The notes under the pieces were generated by a model that worked only from the letters and a program-made list of their open reading frames with translations, ran no database searches and had not been told where the DNA came from. A program made the translations under genes and the position numbers. Below are positions 1-10,173 of a stretch of 13,355 nucleotides of DNA, piece by piece (the first letter of the stretch is position 1; every line of letters begins with the position of its first letter). This DNA is from Deltaproteobacteria bacterium. GTDB taxonomy: Bacteria > Desulfobacterota > Binatia > Binatales > Binataceae. Location: positions 1 through 13,355 of the forward strand of contig DAHZDR010000288.1 of assembly GCA_027403435.1 (NCBI GenBank), in the 5' to 3' direction.

Positions 1-1083
1 GCGGATCCGGCCGCGGCGGAAATCCCGCGGGCGCCGTCGGTTGCGCCGCAAGAAGCCGCGCCGCCGCGGCCGTTGCATCCGATGCTCGCGCAGCCGGCCG
101 CCAACGTCGCCGAAGCGTTCCGGATGCTCGGCGGCGCGATCGCGCTGGAGCATAAGCTCGACGGCGCCCGCGTGCAGATTCATAGCGGACCGTTCGGCGT
201 GCGGATCTGGTCGCGCCGGCTCAACGAAATCACGCCGCGCCTGCCCGAAGTGACCGAAGCGGTCGGCCGGCTGGCGGGCCGCCGCGCGATCTTCGACGGC
301 GAGGCGATCGCGACCGATCCCGGCGGCCGGCCGCTCCCGTTCCAGGACGTGATGCGCCGGTTCGGCCGCGTCCATGACGTCGCGCGGATGCGCGCGGAGC
401 GGCCGGTGCGGCTCTTTCTCTTCGATCTGATCGGACTCGACGGCGAACTGCTGATCGACGCGCCCTACGAACGGCGCTATGCCGCGCTGGCGGAACTGGC
501 CGATCGCGCCGGCCTCGAACGGACCGGGCGGATTCTGCCGGAGTCCGCCGCGGAGGGCGCGCGGTTCTTCGCCCGCGCGCTCGCCGACGGTTACGAAGGC
601 GTGATGGCCAAGGCGCTCGGAAGTCCGTACACGCCGGGCGCGCGCGGCCGCGGATGGCTTAAAATCAAGCAGGCGCGCACGCTCGATCTGGTAATCGTGG
701 CCGCGCAATGGGGTTACGGACGGCGTCACGGATGGCTCTCCAATTACCATCTGGCGGCCCGCGACCCGCTGCGCGGCGGCTTCGTCGAAGTCGGCAAGAC
801 CTTCAAGGGACTGACCGACGAGGAGTTCCGCGAGCTGACCGAAAAGCTGCTCGCGCTAAAAATCGAAGAGCGCGGCGGCGTGGTCGCGGTCAGGCCGGAA
901 ATCGTGGTCGAAGTCGCCTACGGCGATATTCAGCGCAGCCCCCGCTACGACGGCGCAATGGCGCTGCGCTTCGCCCGGATCGTCGGTATTCGCGGCGACA
1001 AGTCCGCCGAAGAAGCCGATACGATCGAGGCGGTCGCCGCCGCCTTCGACCGTCAGGCGCTGAAGCCGCTCGACCCGCCGTAG
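1..1083 (+). CDS. ATP-dependent DNA ligase, C-terminal part (5'-truncated by window edge)
   Basis: Seals nicks in duplex DNA through a ligase-AMP intermediate. The frame is open from base 1, so the N-terminus lies outside the window; 360 residues are visible. Numbering from base 1, motif I is KLDGARVQIH with the AMP-accepting lysine at K52 (bases 154-156). FDGEA near residue 98 is motif III, EGVMAK near 199 is motif IV, and WLKIK near 219 is motif V. An OB-fold follows, ending with LRFARIVGIRGDK, which resembles motif VI. The first 24 visible residues are an Ala/Pro-rich linker ahead of HPMLAQP, the usual entry to the adenylation domain, so an N-terminal DNA-binding domain probably lies upstream. 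The KLDGARVQIH form matches the archaeal/bacterial LigB-like ligases, which is family knowledge. No Ku or polymerase neighbour is visible. The TTG at 73 could be taken for a start but is internal to the linker/domain boundary. Confidence 0.94.
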   Translation, partial: ADPAAAEIPRAPSVAPQEAAPPRPLHPMLAQPAANVAEAFRMLGGAIALEHKLDGARVQIHSGPFGVRIWSRRLNEITPRLPEVTEAVGRLAGRRAIFDGEAIATDPGGRPLPFQDVMRRFGRVHDVARMRAERPVRLFLFDLIGLDGELLIDAPYERRYAALAELADRAGLERTGRILPESAAEGARFFARALADGYEGVMAKALGSPYTPGARGRGWLKIKQARTLDLVIVAAQWGYGRRHGWLSNYHLAARDPLRGGFVEVGKTFKGLTDEEFRELTEKLLALKIEERGGVVAVRPEIVVEVAYGDIQRSPRYDGAMALRFARIVGIRGDKSAEEADTIEAVAAAFDRQALKPLDPP

Positions 1084-1114
1084 CGGCGCGGCCCCACGCC
1101 CCGCCGCGCCGCTA
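1081..1114. terminator. Perfect 12-bp hairpin between convergent genes, candidate bidirectional terminator
   Basis: Bases 1081-1092 and 1103-1114 are perfect reverse complements (TAGCGGCGCGGC with GCCGCGCCGCTA) around a 10-nt loop. The left arm begins with the ligase stop codon TAG. The right arm ends 3 nt from the oxidoreductase stop at 1118-1120. Ten of the twelve pairs are G-C. No T-run follows on either strand, so it is not a textbook intrinsic terminator. Its position in a 34-nt convergent gap makes a two-way transcription barrier or RNA 3'-end stabiliser the best reading. Confidence 0.6.
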
Positions 1115-1117
1115 TCG

Positions 1118-2227
1118 TCACGGCGCGCCCCACGCCGGCAACGCAACGCCCTCCGCGATCGCCGCCGCGGCCATCCGCCCGGCCTTCACGCTCATCGCGA
1201 CGCCATGTCCCGAGTAGCCGCCCGCGATTAGCGTTTCGGGCGCGCCCGGCATCCGGCACAAAATCGGCACAAGGTCGTCCGTGATTCCGATCGGGCCGGC
1301 CCAGCGGGCCGCTACGCGGATCTGCGCGAGGGCCGGGTTAAGTCCGCGCACCCGCGCTTCGAGCCGATCCAGCGCGAGTTTCGCCTCGCCCGCGCCAACG
1401 TCGATCCGTGCGAGCCGCGCGGCGGCGCCGTACACCAATCCCGAACCGAAAATCGCCTGGCCGTCCGCCGTCGTCCGTCCCCACAGATAGGGCGTATCCA
1501 CGGTGTAGAACGGCAGGCCGGACTCAAGCCCGATGGCGATCAGCGCGTCGGGGCCGAGCCGCTCCGTCGCGCAGGCGAAGGTCAGCGCGCTGCGCATCCT
1601 GGCCCGCACTGGCGGCATCAGTTCGCCGATCCATGCGTTGGCGGCGACCACCACCGCGCCGGGATTAATCATCGCGCCGGGGACTTCGAGCGCCGGCGCC
1701 GGCCGCGTGGCGATCCGCAGCACTGGCGTCCGCTCGTAAACCTCGGCGCCGGCGCGAAGCGCCGCGCGCAGCAATCCGAACAGCAGCGCCGCCGGATCCA
1801 CGGTTCCGCCGGCGACGGTGCGCAGGATTCGCAGCCGCCCGCCTTCATCGTGCCACGGCAGCTCAACGCCCTCGCCACGATGGGCGATTTCCCAGCATCC
1901 GGGCAACGACAGCCCGCACTCGATCCGTTCCTCGCGGACGATCGCCGCCAGCGTCGACAGGCAATCGCTCGCGCCCTCGATGACGCCCGCCGCCACGCCC
2001 TCGAGCGCCAGTCCGCCAGTGCGGCCGCTGGCGCCGTCGCCCAACGAACCGGCTTCGAGCAGGATCGTGCGCAGGCCGCGCCGCGCCAGATGATACGCGG
2101 CGGACGCGCCCGTCAGTCCGCCGCCGATCACCGCGACTTCGGGCCATGCCGACGCTTTCAGTTGACGCGCGGCGGCGTTTTCACGCCGCCACGGAGGCGC
2201 CCCCCAAATTCGATCCATGCGATCCAT
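1118..2227 (-). CDS. FAD-dependent oxidoreductase, DAO (glycine/D-amino acid oxidase) family
   Basis: 369 aa, full length for the family. DAO-family enzymes oxidise amines or amino acids using bound FAD. The N-terminal dinucleotide-binding motif is VIGGGLTGASAAYHL (33-47), followed by LLEAG with E58, the expected ribose-binding acid. DGASGRTGG (64-72) resembles the conserved ASGRNGG segment of PuuB-like oxidases. IAGGYSGHGVAMS (334-346) is the C-terminal FAD-binding segment. About 30 residues precede the Rossmann motif, including IWGAPPW, as in PuuB-like proteins. The substrate cannot be told from sequence. There are two in-frame ATGs (2227 and 2218) in a duplicated ATGGATCG; I take the first, which has a weak GGGG five bases upstream. 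It starts 12 nt after the dual-VWA gene and is the last gene of the run, so it is probably co-transcribed with the MoxR cluster. Confidence 0.92.
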   Translation of the reverse strand: MDRMDRIWGAPPWRRENAAARQLKASAWPEVAVIGGGLTGASAAYHLARRGLRTILLEAGSLGDGASGRTGGLALEGVAAGVIEGASDCLSTLAAIVREERIECGLSLPGCWEIAHRGEGVELPWHDEGGRLRILRTVAGGTVDPAALLFGLLRAALRAGAEVYERTPVLRIATRPAPALEVPGAMINPGAVVVAANAWIGELMPPVRARMRSALTFACATERLGPDALIAIGLESGLPFYTVDTPYLWGRTTADGQAIFGSGLVYGAAARLARIDVGAGEAKLALDRLEARVRGLNPALAQIRVAARWAGPIGITDDLVPILCRMPGAPETLIAGGYSGHGVAMSVKAGRMAAAAIAEGVALPAWGAP

Positions 2228-2239
2228 CGCCGCCCCGGC

Positions 2240-4834
2240 TCAATAGGTCAGGCGCCTGACCAGCGCCTCGCCAATCAAAAGTAGCATCGCACACGCGATC
2301 AGCCACGGGTCAAGCGAGACGCTGCGCGCGAAACCCGGACGCGCGGCCGCAAGTTCGTCCGCCGCCGGATTGAGCCGTCCGCCGGTCGCCGACGCGAGCC
2401 GCTCCAGCAGGCCGTAGTTGGGCGCCGGCCGCGGCAGTTCCGCGTCGATCGCCGCGCTGACCGTGTAGGCCAGCGGCGGATAGGCCACGGCCGCGCCGCG
2501 CGCCGGCTTGAGCCGGATGAAATAATTGCCCGGCGCGGCCGCTTCGATACTGCCGGAAAGTTCGCCCGGACCGTCCGGCGCCAGCATCGCGTCGAATTTC
2601 GCGCCGTTGGGCGCGGTGACCACCGCGTCGAGCGCGCGATCGGCCGCCGCCGCCGACGCGCTGTAATCGGTCAGGCGGATTTCGATCCGCCCCGCGCGAT
2701 AGCCCAGCGCGACGCCATAATCGGCCTTGCCCGCCGTTCCCGGCGCGAGCCACGCCATCAGCTTGTCCCATAACGGCGCGAAGATGCCGTTCTCGATCCA
2801 GCGGGCCGACCAGCGGCCGCTCGCGTCGGTGGTCATCGCCAGCGCCTTGCCCGCGCCGTACTTCCAGCTCGCGACGATCGGCGCGCGCGCGCCGCCGCGG
2901 TTGACGAAGACGCTCAGCGCCGCGCCCGGCTTGAGCGCGGTGGCGACAAAGCCCTTGAGCGGCGGCAGTTGGCGGCCCGCAAGGTCCTTCAGGATCGGAT
3001 CGGGCGCGACCGCGTAGGGCACGAAATTATTCTCGACCATGGTCGTGTCGCCGCCGCGCTGGCGCAGGTCCTCGAGAAACAATTGCGGCAGATTTTGCGG
3101 GCTGTCGGTCTGATAGAAGCCGCCGCCGCCGTAGCGGCTGATCGCCTGCAGCAGCGCCAGATTGGCCTCGCGTCCGATCGCGATCGTCGAAATCGTCACG
3201 CCGCCGTCGCGATGCATGCTTGAAACCAGGTCATAGTACATCGACGCGGTGCCGCCGGTTTCGCCGTCGGTCAGAATCACCACGTGCTTGATCGACGCGC
3301 GGCTTCCGGCCAACATCCGGCCCGCCTCTTGCAGCGCTGGGGCCAGATAGGTCGTGCCGCGCGCCTTGAGCCGATCGATCAGCTCGTCGAGATAGGGACG
3401 GCTCTGGCTGAGCGGCTCCAGCGGAATCACCACGAACGGCTGCGAGTCGAAGCCGATGACGCTCATCAGGTCGCTGTCCTTGAGCGTTTTGGTCACGGTC
3501 AGGGCGGCGGCCTTGGCGTATTCGAGTTTCTGGTCGCGGCCCATCGAACCCGATTTGTCGATAATCAACACCAGCGCGCGGGTGCGTTCGTGATGCTCCG
3601 GCGGGCGCATTACCACCGGCATCACCCGCGCGATCGGACTGTCCTGCCATCCGCCGAGGCCGAAACTCCGGTCGCCGCCGACCATCGCCAGCGCGCCGCC
3701 CGCGCCGACGTATTGGGCGAGCGCGGCTTGCGCCGCCGGCGCGAGTTGGGCGCGGGAAACGTTATCGAGAATCACCGCGTCATAGCCTTGCGGACTGCCG
3801 TTCCACTGGCCGCCCGCCACTTGCACCACCGGATCCATCCCGAGCCGGCGCGCCACCTGCGCGAGGTAGCCGGCGTCGCGCGCCGCATCGGTCAGAATCA
3901 GCACCTTGCGCCGCGCGCCGACGCCCACCCATCCGCGCAGCGAATCGTCCTCGGCATAGCGGTCCTGGGCGGGGTTCGCCGGCTTGAAGACCGCGTGATA
4001 CGAGACCAGTCCGCCGCCCGCGGCGCGCACCGGAAAATCGACGCGCGTCTGACCGGGCGCCAGCGTCACGGAGCGCTGGTCGATCAGTGCGCCGTCGCGA
4101 TAGATCGTGACCGTTCCCGCCGCCGGCGCCGCGTTGAGGTTGAGCAGCGTCACGCCGAGCGCGAACGGTTCCGCCTTGGCCAGCGCCGGCGGCAGCAGCA
4201 GATCGGTCATCGCGACGTTGGGCGCCGCGCGCGCGCCCGGCGGGGTGAAAATCTCCAGCGTGATTCCGGCGGCGCGCAGCGCGTTGAGCGCGGCGGCGGC
4301 GTCGCCCTGGTTCTGCCAGCCGTCGGTGACCAGCACGACCGGCCCGCCGCGCGCGGCGGGGTCCGCCGCGATTCGTTCCAGCGCCGCCTGCGGATTGGTC
4401 GCGCCCGGCGCGCACGCGGCGCATCCGGACGGCGCCGCCAGCAGCGCCTCGGCGTCGCCGATCGTGGCGGCGAGCGACGCGCCGCCGAACAGCAGCGCCG
4501 GATCGCCCGCGCGCAGCCGCAGCCGATCGCGCAGCAGCCGCACCGTCCAGTCGCGCATGGCCGGCGTGATACTGGCGGAGGCGTCGATTAGCACCGGACG
4601 CGCCGCGCCCTCCCGGCGCATCACGCTCCGCGGATCGGCCAGCGCGATCACCAACAGCGCGATCACCAGCGCGCGCATCAGCGGCGCGATCATCCGGATC
4701 GGCGTCCGCGCCCGCCATAGCAAAAATCCCAGCGGCGCGACCGCCGCCGCGAGCAGATCCAGCGCCGCCGGCCGGCCGAGCGTGAGGCCGCGCACCGGCA
4801 GATGGAGCGCGTGGACGAAAGCGGCCGCGTCCAT
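2240..4834 (-). CDS. Membrane protein with two VWA domains and a split glutamine-amidotransferase-like domain
   Basis: 864 aa, probably a membrane-anchored partner of the MoxR ATPase. Likely membrane segments are about 23-40, 50-66 and 842-858. VWA1 (about 80-200) has an intact metal-site motif DASAS (84-88) and VTDG (169-172), plus a CAAC pair (C138, C141). An Ig/CARDB-like beta region spans about 205-300. A glutamine-amidotransferase-like region starts at about 308 (KVLILTDA, then GGALAMVGGDRSFG at 379-392) with no evident nucleophile cysteine. VWA2 (about 415-600) carries DKSGS (426-430), GTT (493-495) and LTDGE (521-525). The amidotransferase-like fold seems to resume at 655-700 (SWKYGAGKALAM, then W-rich). 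The ATG at 4834 is 2 nt after the stop of the BatA-like gene; no Shine-Dalgarno is visible, so translational coupling is likely. The frame stays open upstream to 5464, but that part lies over the neighbour's coding frame. Confidence 0.92.
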   Translation of the reverse strand: MDAAAFVHALHLPVRGLTLGRPAALDLLAAAVAPLGFLLWRARTPIRMIAPLMRALVIALLVIALADPRSVMRREGAARPVLIDASASITPAMRDWTVRLLRDRLRLRAGDPALLFGGASLAATIGDAEALLAAPSGCAACAPGATNPQAALERIAADPAARGGPVVLVTDGWQNQGDAAAALNALRAAGITLEIFTPPGARAAPNVAMTDLLLPPALAKAEPFALGVTLLNLNAAPAAGTVTIYRDGALIDQRSVTLAPGQTRVDFPVRAAGGGLVSYHAVFKPANPAQDRYAEDDSLRGWVGVGARRKVLILTDAARDAGYLAQVARRLGMDPVVQVAGGQWNGSPQGYDAVILDNVSRAQLAPAAQAALAQYVGAGGALAMVGGDRSFGLGGWQDSPIARVMPVVMRPPEHHERTRALVLIIDKSGSMGRDQKLEYAKAAALTVTKTLKDSDLMSVIGFDSQPFVVIPLEPLSQSRPYLDELIDRLKARGTTYLAPALQEAGRMLAGSRASIKHVVILTDGETGGTASMYYDLVSSMHRDGGVTISTIAIGREANLALLQAISRYGGGGFYQTDSPQNLPQLFLEDLRQRGGDTTMVENNFVPYAVAPDPILKDLAGRQLPPLKGFVATALKPGAALSVFVNRGGARAPIVASWKYGAGKALAMTTDASGRWSARWIENGIFAPLWDKLMAWLAPGTAGKADYGVALGYRAGRIEIRLTDYSASAAAADRALDAVVTAPNGAKFDAMLAPDGPGELSGSIEAAAPGNYFIRLKPARGAAVAYPPLAYTVSAAIDAELPRPAPNYGLLERLASATGGRLNPAADELAAARPGFARSVSLDPWLIACAMLLLIGEALVRRLTY

Positions 4835-4836
4835 GG

Positions 4837-6654
<1,818 letters not shown>

Positions 6655-6663
6655 CGTGTTCCG

Positions 6664-7563
6664 TCAATGCGCGAGTCCGAACTCGGCCGCCGCGCGCAGG
6701 AAAAATTCCTGGAAATTCCGGTCGGTCGTGTAGCGCGCGTAATGCAGCCCGTTGCGGAAGCAGAACGCCTGGATTTCCCGCGCCAGCCGGAGCAGCGATT
6801 CGCGATAGCGCGCGCGCTCCCGCGGCCCCATCGAAAGCCGCACGCATTCGCCGGTCTCCGCGTCAACCGCCTCGACGTCGCCGTTCAGCCCCTGGCCGTC
6901 GAGTTCGCCGCCGCCGAGCACCTGCACCGCCGTCACGTCCATATTGGCGGCGTTGAACAGGCCCAGCGCGCGTTCGGCCGCGTTCGGCATCAGCAGGAAG
7001 TCGGAAATCAGGAACACCTTGCCCGCGCGCCGGATCGAAATCAGCTCGCGCGCCAGCGCCGCGGCCAAATCGAGTCCGCCGCCGGGCTGGATTCCGGCCA
7101 GCCGCCGGCCGAGTTCGACAATCCGATGGCGTCCATAGACCAGGCCGGGCGACGGCGTCGCGCCGCGGCCGCCCAGCACGCGGATCATGACGCGATCCCC
7201 GGCGGCGAGCGCGATATAGGCCAGCGCCAGCGCCAGCGCGATCGCGGAGGAGAACTTGCGATCGCCCTCCGGAAAGCCCATCGACGCGCTGGCGTCGATA
7301 AAAATGTAGGTGAGCAGGTCCTCTTCTTCCTTGAACAGCTTGATATAGAGCTTGTCGGTGCGGCCGTAGAGGCCCCAGTCGATATAGCGGAAGTCGTCGC
7401 CCTCCGCATAGTGGCGGAAGTCGCTGAACTCGAGCGAGGAGCCGCGCCGCGGCGAGAGATGCGAACCCTTGCCGACGCCCGCGTACTCGCGCCGCGTCTT
7501 GATCCGCAATTGCTCCAGCCGCGCGATAAACTCCGCGGTGAATTCTTCCGGCAGTCCCAGCAT
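6664..7563 (-). CDS. DUF58 domain-containing protein (VWA-like MoxR partner)
   Basis: 299 aa, no membrane segment, so probably cytosolic. The DUF58 signature is clear at 39-63: RRGSSLEFSDFRHY followed by GDDFRYIDW. A VWA-like fold follows with an intact DASASM motif (90-95) and a later VFLISDF strand. DUF58 proteins are nearly always encoded next to MoxR ATPases and are thought to act with them as adaptor or client-recognition subunits; this is family knowledge, and the client here is unknown. The ATG at 7563 lies 2 nt past the moxR stop (TAG CG ATG), with no visible Shine-Dalgarno, so translation is probably coupled to the ATPase. Confidence 0.97.
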   Translation of the reverse strand: MLGLPEEFTAEFIARLEQLRIKTRREYAGVGKGSHLSPRRGSSLEFSDFRHYAEGDDFRYIDWGLYGRTDKLYIKLFKEEEDLLTYIFIDASASMGFPEGDRKFSSAIALALALAYIALAAGDRVMIRVLGGRGATPSPGLVYGRHRIVELGRRLAGIQPGGGLDLAAALARELISIRRAGKVFLISDFLLMPNAAERALGLFNAANMDVTAVQVLGGGELDGQGLNGDVEAVDAETGECVRLSMGPRERARYRESLLRLAREIQAFCFRNGLHYARYTTDRNFQEFFLRAAAEFGLAH

Positions 7564-7565
7564 CG

Positions 7566-8579
<1,014 letters not shown>

Positions 8580-8584
8580 TGATT

Positions 8585-8592
8585 CTCCTTCC
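8585..8592 (-). promoter_or_regulatory. Strong Shine-Dalgarno for the moxR gene
   Basis: Minus-strand GGAAGGAG, 5 nt before the ATG at 8579 and 3 nt beyond the stop of the 518-aa gene (8596-8598). It fixes the start of the ATPase. It stands out because the downstream genes of the unit have weak or no ribosome sites and seem to rely on coupling. Confidence 0.85.
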
Positions 8593-8595
8593 CGC

Positions 8596-10152
8596 CTAAT
8601 GGATCAGATCGCGATACCGCGGCGGCACCAGTTGCCGCTCGTCCGGCAGGTCGGCCATCCGATCGGCCTTGAGCGGCGCGTTGCTGTACGGCGTGGCCGC
8701 GGCCGTCCGCGCGCCGCCCGCCACCAACCGCCCATTGGCGCCCTTGGCCGACGACGACGACGGCAACCGGAATGTTACGTAACGCGCGTCGCGAATGATC
8801 AACGGCGGACCTTCCCCCGCCTTGTAAAAACGCTCGAAATGGCCGGCCTTGGGAAATTCGCCCAGATGCGTGTCGCCCAGCGAACCGGCGTCGCGCTTGC
8901 GCCCGCTCGGCGTGCCGCCCGCGGGCATCGGCACGCCGCTCTTGCCGACCGCTGCGGGCTTGGGCACGGAGGCGTTGGCGATCTGGTCGGGCCGATGCTG
9001 CGGCCCGGAGGCATTGGGATTGTTGCCTTGCTTCGGCGCGGCGCCGGCGCCGGTCTCGCTCGGCGTCGATCCGCCCGGCTGCGGTTGCGGCCCCTTGCCG
9101 GACTGAATTTTCGCCGCCGCCTGGCTCAGCGCCTGGTCGAGCTCGGCGATCTGAAGATTGCCCTTGCCCTTGTGGCCGCCCGCTTTCGCGGCCCCGCCGC
9201 CTTGGCCCGATCCTTTACCCGATCCTTTACCCGAACCCTGGCCCGAACCTTTGCCCGAACCCTGACCGCCGCCTTGGCCCGAACCCTGGCCGGCGCCCGC
9301 TCCAGAGCCACTGCCCGAGCCTTGGCCGGCGCCACTGCCCGAGCCGCTGCCGGAGCCGCCGCCCGCCGCGCTCATCGCCATGCTGGATCCGGCTTGCCGC
9401 CGATCCGCCAATTGACGCCGCATCGCGGCCAGTTCCGCCAACTTCCGCGCGGGCGGAAGTTCGGGATTTTCGAGGTCGCGCGCCAAATCCCGCATCGACG
9501 CCGCCAGCGCCTGGTCCGCCGGCGCGTCGGCGGCCAGCGCTTTCGCCGCGCCGCGCAACCGATGGGCCGCCAGCTCCGCGGGCGTTGGCAGCTTGAGAAA
9601 CACCGTCATCGCCAGCGCCAGCAGCGCCAGCGTGCCGAGCGCGGCCCACGCCGAGCGCCGGACGGGCCTGATCCAATCGAAGGGAAACTCGCGGCGCGGC
9701 TCGAACAGATCGAGATAGGCGACCACCCGCCGCCACAGCATCGGAAAGAGCGGCGACCGGCGCGCCCGCGCTTCGTCGTCCTCCGGATCGGCCAGCGTCG
9801 CCAGCGTCAGCACCTCCTGATGGGCGCCGACGTAATTGTCGATTTTCCGCGCGGTCCCGATGAAATCGCCGGCCCGGCGATACGCGCGCCAAGCCAGCGG
9901 CGCGGCCGCGATCAATTCGAGCGCCGCCGCCGCCAGCAGCAGTGCGCATACGCGATCCGCGGCGCTGGCCGTCAGCAGATAGCCCAAGCGCTCCCACGTG
10001 GCCGCGCCGATCCAGTCGAGATTGATCGCCAGGGCGAGCGTCAGCGCCAGCGGCAGCGCCGGCCAGAGCGCCGCCTCCAGCGCCGCCATCCGCGCCAGAC
10101 GCCGGCGCGTGCGTCCGATCAATGCAACGGGATTCACCACCTGCCGAACCAA
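8596..10152 (-). CDS. Membrane protein with Gly/Ser/Lys-rich linker, MoxR-cluster associated (unknown function)
   Basis: About 518 aa. I do not recognise a named enzyme. Hydrophobic segments lie at about 25-45, 60-82 and 160-178. The cytosolic-looking part between the second and third spans (ARKIDNYVGAHQEVLTLATL) recalls the N-terminal part of DUF4175-type proteins found with MoxR genes; this is a weak resemblance. Residues 180-250 are helical and charged. Residues 254-322 are an almost pure Gly/Ser/Gln/Lys linker. A Pro/Gly-rich stretch leads to a small C-terminal domain (about 415-455, HLGEFPKAGHFERFY then PPLIIRDARYVTF) and a conserved-looking tail ending VPPRYRDLIH. The start is uncertain: TTG 10152 has AGGA only 1 nt away, GTG 10140 and 10137 are alternatives, and the first ATG is at 10089. 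It begins 21 nt after mltG in the same frame, separated by one TGA. Confidence 0.85.
   Translation of the reverse strand: MVRQVVNPVALIGRTRRRLARMAALEAALWPALPLALTLALAINLDWIGAATWERLGYLLTASAADRVCALLLAAAALELIAAAPLAWRAYRRAGDFIGTARKIDNYVGAHQEVLTLATLADPEDDEARARRSPLFPMLWRRVVAYLDLFEPRREFPFDWIRPVRRSAWAALGTLALLALAMTVFLKLPTPAELAAHRLRGAAKALAADAPADQALAASMRDLARDLENPELPPARKLAELAAMRRQLADRRQAGSSMAMSAAGGGSGSGSGSGAGQGSGSGSGAGAGQGSGQGGGQGSGKGSGQGSGKGSGKGSGQGGGAAKAGGHKGKGNLQIAELDQALSQAAAKIQSGKGPQPQPGGSTPSETGAGAAPKQGNNPNASGPQHRPDQIANASVPKPAAVGKSGVPMPAGGTPSGRKRDAGSLGDTHLGEFPKAGHFERFYKAGEGPPLIIRDARYVTFRLPSSSSAKGANGRLVAGGARTAAATPYSNAPLKADRMADLPDERQLVPPRYRDLIH
9206..9265. repeat. Tandem 12-bp repeats coding the Gly/Ser/Lys linker
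   Basis: Five contiguous 12-mers on the plus strand: cccgatccttta at 9206-9217 and again at 9218-9229, then cccgaaccctgg (9230-9241), cccgaacctttg (9242-9253) and cccgaaccctga (9254-9265). Each encodes four residues of the GSGK/GSGQ type on the minus strand. Related but more diverged units continue to about 9365. The 12-nt period keeps the frame, so the linker can vary in length by slippage without breaking the gene. Confidence 0.9.
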
Positions 10153-10173
10153 TTCCTGACGCCAGCGCCCGTT

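Noticed and set aside
3284..4591. 435-aa open frame on the plus strand opposite the dual-VWA gene
   Set aside because: Arg/His-rich antisense shadow; the VWA motifs on the minus strand identify the real gene.
9206..9365. CRISPR-like array
   Set aside because: The repeats are 12 nt, contiguous, without spacers, and in frame with a Gly/Ser/Lys linker.
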